Below, piece after piece: positions 55,860 through 64,000 of a stretch of 64,000 nt of DNA. Every line of letters begins with the position of its first letter. Position 1 is the stretch's first letter. The DNA is from Curvularia sp. ZM96 (taxonomy: Eukaryota; Ascomycota; Dothideomycetes; Pleosporales; Pleosporaceae). The position numbers were made by a program, and so were the translations under genes. Location: positions 434,001 through 498,000 of the forward strand of contig JAJGBQ010000006.1 of assembly GCA_022457065.1 (NCBI GenBank), in the 5' to 3' direction. The notes beneath the pieces are model-generated. The model searched no databases. It worked only from the letters and a program-made list of their open reading frames with translations, and was not told the origin of the DNA.

Positions 55860-57747
55860 GGTTACAACCCGGATTGTCCGGCAAAAAGAGGGAAAAGTAA
55901 GAGAGGTTTGGCTGATGCAAAGAGTCAAGTGCGTTGCTGATATGCACACCCCGCGCGGGCTAAGATCCGCATCCCAAGAGGGAAATGCGGGGAAACCTAA
56001 CGCGTGGCAGGGCATAGGGACGCTTGACGCAAAGTTCCCTAGTGCCTATCATGGAAAGGTAAGATCATTCGATTCTCCTCCTTCTTTGCTCTTCTTTCCC
56101 TTTCCGTATCTGCAACTTCAGGATCGCCTCTTGGGCATCAGTATTTCTCGAGTTGATCGACCGCAACTGTCATACTACCCCTGAACACTGGTGCAAGGTA
56201 GTAGCAATGAGGCTTATGCACGAGGATAATTCGGAGTGATACAAACGATGATCGTCTCTGATCCAGGCCATCCGAGCAACTATTGGTCGGCGGATGTCCT
56301 GTCAAAACCTTCCGAAACCTTCCTTGCCATTATGAAGAATAGAACCGCCGCCGGACCGGTCCATCAGACCGCTCACCAGATTTTTCTCTCGCGACTCGAA
56401 AGATTGTTCTCAACCAGGACGCTGTGCGGTGATGTCAATCATACGTGTGCAGATTGCGTTGTACCAGCTTATGGGAGATTTTGTACTATTATTTGCTTTA
56501 ACTGATAATGAACCTAGGGGTACTGAACAATGCTCCAAGGACACAAAGGGTTGAGATTAGAGCCCAGTCGAACAATTTTGATCGGATCGTCGATTTTGAA
56601 TGCAGGGGAGATTCCAAATAGAGTTATTCGCATGGTTTCATGTATACGAATAGTTCGGTGTGAGATATTCCCGAAGACTACAGATACTATTCGTGTAAGA
56701 AGAGCTTACTTTGACATCAACAAAAGATATCTTGCATGACATCGAACAAAATGTTGGAGCACACAGCTGTTATTCATACAGTCAAGTGTTAAGGAAGGAG
56801 ACAACTTCGCATGGCTGCACACATGTGATCCGTGGCGCAAACCGCTGTCTAGCTGGTTCGAGTTAGAAAACAACATTCCTGCAGGGACCGAAAGGGGCAA
56901 CTCAGCCATCAGCTACTAGAAACCGGCGCGGATCGATCGAGCCACTTCAGCAGAGAATCCGGGTGGATCGTGCCGTTTCTTGTGGGCGGAAAATCTAACC
57001 TAGATCCCGCATGAACCTTCCTAGCGAAGATGACGAGTCAGTTGCTGATGCGCTCATAATTTTTTTGCTTCAAAAATTAACAGCTGGCCGCGATAGGGTT
57101 GAAAAGGACCGGTGGTAGCTCTGCATCCTAGCCAGATAAACTATGCATCGCAGGGTGTCCGCTTGTTGAACATCTCCTGCAGAGACCGAATGGACAACAC
57201 TCACTAGAGATCTTCTTTATTTGAGACTACTGGCGCCAATCAGAAGATGCACTAGTGAGTCATAAGGCAGGGTCTCCAATGCCAAAGTCTAGTGACCATG
57301 TTGACAAGCGGATAGCAGCCTAAGATTGGCCCAAGTGTAGCTTGCTTGAATTCCACTAAACTGTGTAGCAAGCTTGCTCCTCAGTTCCATCTGTTTTCAT
57401 GTTAGCGATAAAGAGTCTTTGTATGAGAATCCCTGCTCACTTCGAAATTTCTCCATAGCCTCGTCAATCGCTAGGAAAATCCGTGACTTCTGAGCCCAGG
57501 CTTGAGGACGATGGCATAAGGGGGCGTGACACACTTACTTGTTTGCTACAACATGCGATCATTTCATGTCAAGTAAAGAACTCCAACCTAGTCAGCTCAA
57601 CTGGACATGTAGAAATAGGGTGAAGGATCGTATCACGTGATCAGGTAACAAAACCACGAGACGGGAAGAAAGGCAAGGCAGTAGAAGCAAGTTGAGCACC
57701 TGGGAGACAAATCAGATTCGGAAACTTTGCAGGAACTCGGCCTCCGA
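55860..57747. other. 1.9 kb gene-poor stretch
   Basis: It holds the promoter of the large Zn2Cys6 gene at its left end. Two weakly similar ~35-bp segments (near 56873 and 57168) share CCTGCAG-GACCGAA. No gene is supported, and short frames have no family signal. It may be a decayed duplication, but I cannot show that. Confidence 0.4.
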
Positions 57748-58949
57748 TTAGAGCTTGGCTTTGACCCAGTTTTCTATAACCTGCTGGCTGCCGGTCCCCG
57801 AGTCGCCGTGGTATCCTACCACTCTTTCCAGAATCATTTCCTCATGGGCGGCTTTAGGGGTGTTCACGATACTGGCACGACCTCCCTTGCTCCCAAAGCC
57901 TGTGGAAAACTTTGCTGCCCATGCCTCGATACCATCTCTCAAGATCTCATTATCGCCTATCCAAATCAACACTTCGTCAACAAAATCGGCAACCGGCTCC
58001 CACCAATCGGAGGCTGCTAGAACCGGTTCACTGTAGAAGTCTCCAGCAAAAGGAGCGTCGGAACCAAGGAATGCGGTTGCCCATCTAGAGAGAACTCGAG
58101 CGTTGAGTAAGTCACGTTGAGCATTTTTGGTAAAAGCTGGCGTGTCGGTCCGGGTCACGGAGCACCATGGAGATATAAGAAAAGCGCCGTGGAATTTTGC
58201 AGGAAGTGAGAGCAGCGGTATATCAGGATGGGGGTGTGCGAGATGCGAAAGAACGCCCAGAAGAAGGTTACCACCGGCGGAGTCGCCACCTAGAATGAGA
58301 TCCGAGGGACTGCGAGCTTGAGCGTGTACTAAGTGATGCAGAAGTTCGACGGCTTGTTTCAGCTGAGTCGGGTATTTTGCTTCTGGTGCAACGTTGTATG
58401 CGAGGAAAAGTACGGAAACGCCGGGACCAAGCGACTTTTGCATGTCGTCGAGCCACAGTATGTAGCGAGGCCCACAGGGTAAGACATAGCCGCCGCCTAT
58501 GATGGTCAGCCATCTAGGCCCCATTATGCGTGAACCACTAGGTTGTTCGCACCATGAAAATATACTAATGTCTTTGCCGCGTCGCTACTCCCCAGCCAAT
58601 GGGCCTGCGTCCCGCTGGGTAGAGTGACGCTGTTAGGCACAAAGTTGTGCTCCTTAGCGTAGTGAAGGTAATTAGCCGTTGTCGACCCTCCGTTCAGGTA
58701 ACGGTCTTCAGCAACACCAAGGCTGCCAAGGTTAGCGCGTATGGCAGCAAAGGCAATGTCTTTGTAGTAGGTACTGGCGCCATTCTCGCCCTTGAACGGA
58801 GAGGTCACGGTGCGTTGCAGAGCTGCGCCGACTGTGCTCGCATGTTAGCTGCCGGAGTGGGTAGTGGTGTGGGGAAAAGCATGGGGATGCATACTGGCTT
58901 TCAGGGCAGCCGAAGCGATGCGCAGTCTACTCGCGTGCTGTTCGGCCAT
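57748..58949 (-). CDS. alpha/beta hydrolase, hormone-sensitive-lipase-like esterase
   Basis: Exons 58895-58949, 58553-58831 and 57748-58496 give 360 residues starting MAEQHASRLRIASAALKA. The oxyanion-hole motif 'FHGGGYVLPCGPRY' forms only after removing the second intron. The nucleophile elbow is 'ILGGDSAGGNLLLG' (Ser in GDSAG). The acid is probably Asp in 'WIGDNEILRDG' and the base His in 'KAAHEEM'. These mark the HSL branch of fungal esterases/steryl-acetyl-hydrolase-like enzymes, which cut short-chain or aryl esters. No signal peptide is evident, so it is probably intracellular. It is divergent from the bZIP gene. Confidence 0.9.
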
Positions 58950-59260
58950 GGTGTTGGGGACGGATGGACTGGCAGGAGTGACGAACACCCGGACGGATGC
59001 ATGGCGAATATCTGTGGCATGGAAGCGGGGAGCGTTATCCGGGCGAGCCGTGTCCCTCGGCTGTGGGCCGTGGATGCAGTTGATGGGGTGAAGAGATGGG
59101 ATGGGATGGGATGATGAATGCAGGGATGGGCGGCCAGTCCCCGCATTCCGCAGGCCCCACTCGCTCCAAGGCCCAAGCGCAACCGCAAACGCGCAGGCTC
59201 ATGACTCGGGACAGGAATTGCCCAAATCACTCCTGAATCGCATCCCACACGCACGCATCC
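58950..59260. promoter_or_regulatory. shared promoter of esterase and bZIP genes
   Basis: This 311-bp region separates two divergent starts. A short ATGGG/TGGGATGGGATGGGATG tandem lies near 59095-59115. No other motif is evident. Confidence 0.45.
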
Positions 59261-61115
59261 ATGGTCAGCATGGCGTCTGCGGCCGAGGCAGACACTCCCG
59301 AAGCGACGCCCAGGGACGAGGGCTCGGGCGACGGGCAGCCCAGTAAAAAGCGCAGGACCGGGGCCAACTCGCGCGGCGTCGCCAACCTCACTCCCGAACA
59401 GCTCGCCCGTAAGCGCGCGAATGACCGCGAGGCCCAGCGCGCCATCCGCGAGCGCACAAAGAACCAGATCGATGCCCTCAACCAGCGGATCCGCGACCTC
59501 GAGAGCCAGCAGCCCTACAGCGATCTGCAGGTCGTCCTGCGCGAGAAGGAGGCCATCCAGGCCGAGAATGCCGACATCAGGAAGCGTCTCGAGAGCGTGC
59601 TGAGCATTATCCAGCCCATTGTGCGGGCGACAGGGGGGTTGAACGGTATGTATACCTCGATACACGCACAGCCATGTCCCTATACAACATGTGTATACAC
59701 TGGCAAAAAAGAAGCAACCACGGCTGACGACCCACAGAACTGGCTGCCGCTGCCGAACGCTCGCCTCTTCCTCCTGTCCATCCGCAACAACATCAACACC
59801 ATCCACATCCGCAACAACGCGACGTGTCGACACAACCCCCCGATCCTCGCCAGCTTCACGTCGCCGCCGCTTCAGCTTCTCCCCAGAATGGCGTACATTC
59901 GCCCAGCGTTCATGATGGAGGCGCAGGTATGAGTTCCGGCGCAGCCTCTGGCTCCTGGCTCTACCCCAACGATGCGCCCACCACCCATCTGCGCCGCTAC
60001 TCGAGCGCCAGCCCTGTCCCTCAGTTCCAGCAGACGCGCGCGCCCTATATGCATACCGACATGCCCTTCGATGAGCGTCTGGGCGTAGACTTCTTGCTCG
60101 ACAACGGCCAGCGCAGGGCGGTTGACCCCAATCTGCCCTCTCCACACCAGCTGCGGCCCAGCAATGTCAGCACAAGCCAGCACGCCCAGTATGCCCCCAA
60201 TATGGTGGCACACCTGACGCTCCCTCGCAATCTGCCCGCTACCTGTCCGCTCGATGTAATCCTGCTCGACTTCCTCCAGGACCGCCAGAACCGCGCGGCC
60301 GAGGGCGTGCCCATCAAGACGCTTGTCGGCCCTCATTATCCCAACTTCACCTCGCTCGCCTATCCCGATCGTCAGGTCGAAGCCCACCCGCTGTCCAAGC
60401 TCTTCACAGACATTCTGCGCACCTTTCCCGACATCTGTGGCCGTCCTGAGCAGGTGGCCATTGTCTTCATCATGTTCCTTATCATGCGCTGGCAGATTGA
60501 GCCCACGCAAGAGAACTATGACCGCCTGCCCCATTGGGCTACTCCCCGCCCGTCCCAGCTGTTTACCGCTCATGCACTGTGGATCGACCATCTCCCATGG
60601 TATGTCTGCTTCCCCACTTGCCCCCATTGCTTTTATGCCCCCCATGTTCTTACATATCCCCCACGCCCACATGACTAATACGCCTCAGGCCGCGGCTCCG
60701 TGACAAGCTCATCGCCTCGAACCCTCCTGTGTCGTTTGAGAACTTTTTCATTCCCTTCACCACCACCATTTCACTCAACTGGCCCTATGAACACCGGGAT
60801 TGTCTCCTCCCGGCTTCAGTAGTCAGGACTTCGACCTTGTCCACAACTTCCTCGTCCATTGCAGCTTCCTCACCCTTCTCGACGCATGTGAACGCCGGCT
60901 CGCCGCAGGGGCCCGCTACACCTCAGCCGCTTACTGGAAACGCTGGTGCTTGCATACCAACCATAGATCAGTTGCCCAAGGAGGATGATCAATGGCTTAT
61001 CAACCCGGCTTTTGAGACCCATCTCCGCGATCTGAACAATTGGACTCTGGGCCCTAGTTTCAGAGGCACTTTTCCTATGTTTGCTGATGCGGTCAAGATC
61101 AAAGAAGGGAGGTGA
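59261..61115 (+). CDS. bZIP transcription factor with DUF3425-type C terminus
   Basis: Exons 59261-59645, 59738-60599 and 60689-61115 give 557 residues. The basic region at about 45-70 contains 'RKRANDREAQRAIRERTKNQ', followed by a leucine-zipper-like heptad pattern ('IRDLE', 'LQVVLREKEAIQAENADI'). The middle is Gln/His/Pro-rich. The C-terminal domain has 'CPLDVILLDFLQDRQNRAAE', 'DILRTFPDICGRPEQVA' and 'RLPHWATPRPSQLFTAHALW', the hallmark of DUF3425, which pairs with bZIPs in filamentous ascomycetes. It is predicted nuclear. Targets are unknown; the adjacent esterase is a possible target. Confidence 0.92.
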
Positions 61116-61642
61116 CATGAGTTGTAGATGCAACATTACGCTACCCCCTCGGGCCGTTTGCGTGTGATTCAGGAAGCCGTCATTTTCGGTATTGTCTATA
61201 TACATTCTACATGGAGATTATCAGGCGGATGACTGGAAGCTTCATTTCATTGTATGAACATGATTTTAGGGAGTTTGTTCTTCGGTCGATATAGTCCCTG
61301 CATGGGCATTGCGCGTTGCATTGGTTATTCGATAAAGTCACAAAAGTTCAGCCTATCACGATTCTAGACCGCCGCCATAAGCACACGACAACACAACCAA
61401 ATGTCGGTGGGTTTCAGAACGAGGCTTCCAAAGTGGAGACTACAAGTTGTCGTGGACAGCCCATTAGCAGAAGACGTGGTCACGTCTAACTGGTGTGAGG
61501 CGAGCACAGACCCCAAAACCTACTCTGTTTTCGTATTCCTAATCACTAAAATACATGTACTTCCCCAAACTTTTTCTCTTGCTTAACTATTCAATATATA
61601 ATTTTGTAAATGTCAAGTCTCAATCTCTGCTCTAGCCTCAAC
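61116..61642. other. intergenic stretch
   Basis: About 530 bp with the bZIP 3' flank and the promoter of the small gene at 61643. No other gene is supported. Confidence 0.5.
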
Positions 61643-62111
61643 ATGGAAAACGTATTTCCCGACCCCGTGCACCAGCAAATCTTCTCGCACATTAACCCTC
61701 GACGCGGCGAGCTCCCAATCCACGTTATTGAAACTATTGCTGGTGCGCTATTACCCTGATGCGATCTAGCAAAAAAAGAAAACGGAGGAAAACGAGAGGA
61801 GAGAGAGAAAGAGGAAATCTGACTTCATACTCACAGGCAACATTGCTTTCCTCGTCAAGTACACAGCAGGCTACAAAGTACTTCCGTCACAAGTCTCCAT
61901 CAGCATCATTGATAGGCGGGGCCCGGACAACAGCGAGCTCGGCCACAAAGCCATCGTATGCATACACAGCGCGCCCGGCAAGTTCAAGGTTGTTGTTGCG
62001 AAGGAGGTTATGTGGGGGCAGAACGTCATTGTAGGGTTGAGTGAAAAGGTGGACCGTGTAGTGAGGGAAATCGTGGCCAAAGAGGGGAATGAGGGATATG
62101 GAGATTTTTGA
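61643..62111 (+). CDS. small conserved-looking hypothetical protein
   Basis: Exons 61643-61742 and 61837-62111, separated by a 94-nt intron (GTGCGC donor, CTCACAG acceptor), give 124 residues starting MENVFPDPVHQQIFSHINPR. The frame is clean, codon use looks fungal, and residues alternate as in a small beta-rich fold ('SISIIDRRGPDNSELGHKAI', 'KFKVVVAKEVMWGQNVIVGL'). The C-terminal helix (SEKVDRVVREIVAKEG) is amphipathic. I do not recognise the family. No signal peptide or membrane segment. It needs the intron to be seen at all, so simple frame searches would miss it. Confidence 0.7.
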
Positions 62112-62543
62112 AGAGAAGGATGAGCTTTTTTTTGGCGTTGGAAGGTAACCGGGTAATGACGCGAAAAAAGAAAGGAAGGAAAAGAGAAGGAACGAAGAAA
62201 AGGATGAGAAAGCGAGAGCGTGTGTTGACGGCCCATGAGGCACATTGGCTGGCCCAATGCACAACACCCTCTCCTTCGATGTTGCGTCGTCTAATTAAGC
62301 TTTCGAGGCGATTCCTGTCCTATCTACCAACAAACCTAAACATGACTGGCCGTGGGGTAGACCCCTGGCTGTGTCTCAGCCACGCGACAGCTCGAGGAAC
62401 GTATCTTCCTCGAGGAAAATGCCGCATACATGCGCCCAGCGGCTCTGTTGCTCATCGTTCTATCAGAAATCTAGAAGAAAAAGAAAAAGCAGAACAAAGG
62501 CTAGTTTAGTAGTACGAAATGTAAAAAAGGCATCTCATGAACC
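62112..62543. other. convergent intergenic stretch
   Basis: About 430 bp between two 3' ends. It is purine-rich near 62160-62220. No gene supported. Confidence 0.5.
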
Positions 62544-64000
62544 TCAGTGCGTACGTGCCCATTCTCGGTACCAGTCCAAGCATTCGGCATTGGCGACGCT
62601 GGCACTGGTCTTGACGTTCATTCCGCAGAGTATTTGCTTGACTGATCCTTCGACCCTACTTTTGCGTCAGCAGCTGACAGCCACTCTGTGAAAGAAGGAG
62701 AGTGTAAACTTACTTTTTGCCGTTAGTCGTGACTGGAATTTCTGGACACTCTTCTACGATAGCAGGCACATGGCGGGCGCTGAGCGAGTTCTTGATTGTC
62801 AACTTGATCCTTCCAACCAAATCAGGTGAGATCTGGCGACCTTCTGCCATCTTGAGGAATAGCACTACAGTTTCATCGGTGTCGGTTTCTCTCCGTCGCC
62901 CAATGCACAAGGCATCAGACACGTCTTCTGGGAAATGCTGGAGCACCACGTTGTAGATTTCAGCCGATCCAAAGCGCACACCAGCAGGTTTGAGGATGCC
63001 ATCGCTGCGTCCCAGCATCCACAGTCCACCCGTCTCAGGGTTAAAGCGCGCAAAATCGCCATGGTGCCAGATTGGCTGCCCCTTTTCGTTTGTGAACTTG
63101 TCAAAGTACGACTTTCGGTACTTGGACTCGCCATCAGGACCCCAGAACGCTACTGGCTGGCAGATAAACGGTTTAGTGCAGACTAAGTCGCCTGGCTCTC
63201 CCGAGGACGAGATGTCGGCGCCTGTAAAATCGAACGCGGCAATTGCCATGCCAAGACCTGGTCCCTGAATTTCACCCTGGTAAACGGGTAGCAGCGGGTT
63301 CGGCGCGCCGAAGAGCGAAATTATGTCCGTGCCTCCGGTAATGCTTCCGAGATTGATGGATGACGGGAACGCTGAGTAGACGTAAGAAAATGTCGACGGA
63401 GCGAGTGGGGAGCCGGTCGAGTAAATTGCCTCGAGCTTGTCAAGAGCAAGACCAGCAGCGGCAGGGTCAACAGACTTTTGCTCCAGGATAGAGAGATATT
63501 TGGCAGAAGTGCCAAAGTGTGTGATGCCGAATTCGTCAATGAGTCGGTGCATGGCAAGATCATCCGGAACGGACGTCGATGGATCGGATTTGTCCACATA
63601 GCGGAATGGCGATCCATCGTAAAGAACCAATGTGGCGCCAGACGCTAGTCCACTGACGAGCCAGTGCCACATCATCCAAGTGCAGGTCGTGAAATAAAAG
63701 AGGCGCGATTTGGGTGTGATAGAGCAGTGGAGGATATGCTCCTTCTTATGCTGGAGCAATGTGCCGATAGCTCCATGAACGATACATTTGGGCGCGCCCG
63801 TTGTACCACTTGAGTAGAGGATGTAGACCGGGTGGTCCGGCGGCAGTTGGGTAAACTCAAGCTCTGGTGTTGACTTGAGCGACGTGAAAGTGGCGTAGTC
63901 GTACGTCTTTCCCGACGCAACAGGTATTGAGCTGACGTCGAATGAAACAGACGAGACCGTCGGGAAAACGACAACAGCTTGGAGAGTTGTAAGTTCCCTG
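62544..64000 (-). CDS. acetoacetyl-CoA synthetase, 3' part (5' end beyond window)
   Basis: Exons 62544-62655 and 62714 to beyond 64000, joined by a 58-nt intron (GTAAGT to GTAG), are open to the window edge, so the N-terminal part is missing. Visible motifs: the AMP-binding P-loop 'YILYSSGTTGAPKCIVHG', then 'TTCTWMMWHW', 'GGTDIISLFGA', 'WHHGDFARFNPETGGLWMLG' and 'RSDGILKPAGVRFGSAEIY', which together specify acetoacetate-CoA ligase within the acyl-CoA synthetase superfamily. The catalytic lysine lies in 'VTTNGKKVE', split by the last intron. It activates acetoacetate to acetoacetyl-CoA in the cytosol, linking ketone or leucine breakdown to lipid and sterol synthesis. It is convergent with the small gene. 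Confidence 0.93.

Noticed and set aside
56850..56890. GGTTCGAGT resembling a tRNA B box
   Set aside because: No matching A box or cloverleaf arms can be drawn around it.
58901..60145. 414-codon minus-strand frame
   Set aside because: It is antisense to the esterase exon, the promoter and the bZIP gene, has Arg-rich low-complexity composition, and lacks any domain. The bZIP frame explains the region.
59872..60672. 266-codon minus-strand frame
   Set aside because: Antisense to the DUF3425 region of the bZIP gene; no motif.
1..64000. CRISPR arrays, bacterial operons, insertion sequences
   Set aside because: The DNA is eukaryotic with spliced genes; no spaced direct repeats, inverted-repeat-bounded elements or transposase motifs were seen.

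Overview
This window is nuclear DNA of a filamentous ascomycete. The evidence is short GT-AG introns (mostly 48-70 nt), compact genes on both strands, several Zn2Cys6 regulators, a bZIP with a DUF3425-type tail, and typical Pezizomycotina protein families. A Dothideomycete, perhaps Pleosporales, is my best guess from gene content; it is inference. I found no tRNA, rRNA, CRISPR array or recognisable transposon. Most genes are spliced. I rebuilt exon joins by hand; every multi-exon model given a residue length keeps frame across all its joins, with no internal stop.

Layout. 0.7-8.3 kb: a weak ORF, a C2H2 zinc-finger protein, a long gene-poor stretch, a BTB protein and a Cwf23/DNAJC17-like J-domain/RRM protein. 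8.6-13.3 kb: the Pus4/TruB-type pseudouridine synthase, a YML018C-like membrane transporter, and Rab7/Ypt7 in seven exons. 14.7-27.9 kb: a run of metabolic and regulatory genes. It holds a zinc-free MDR oxidoreductase, an SMP-30-type lactonase, a Zn2Cys6 factor, a D-2-hydroxyacid dehydrogenase, a sugar-porter MFS, a second Zn2Cys6 factor, an HpcH/HpaI aldolase and an ACS-family organic-anion MFS.

28-43 kb: a PLAC8-type protein, a small mitochondrial protein, the CAND1 orthologue, a secreted repeat-tailed glycoprotein-like protein, a microbial-type PARG, a Pus9-like RluA-family synthase and a hot-dog thioesterase. 43.6-48 kb: a frameshifted EthD-like pseudogene, a SET-domain protein with a signal peptide, and a GFA-family protein. 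48.5-64 kb: an APC13-like small protein, the GEN1/Yen1 nuclease, a large Zn2Cys6 factor with an extended zinc loop, an alpha/beta hydrolase divergent from a bZIP, a small conserved-looking gene, and the 3' part of acetoacetyl-CoA synthetase running off the right edge.

The most interesting region is 14.7-27.9 kb. It combines two importers, a lactonase, an NAD(P)-linked 2-hydroxyacid dehydrogenase and a pyruvate-type aldolase with two pathway-style regulators, and two of its gene pairs share bidirectional promoters. This suggests an inducible catabolic cluster for a sugar acid, lactone or related hydroxy/keto acid. The substrate is not known, and no sugar dehydrogenase or sugar-acid dehydratase is visible here. 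TCCGA/TCGGA pentamers are dense in two of its promoters and may be operators.
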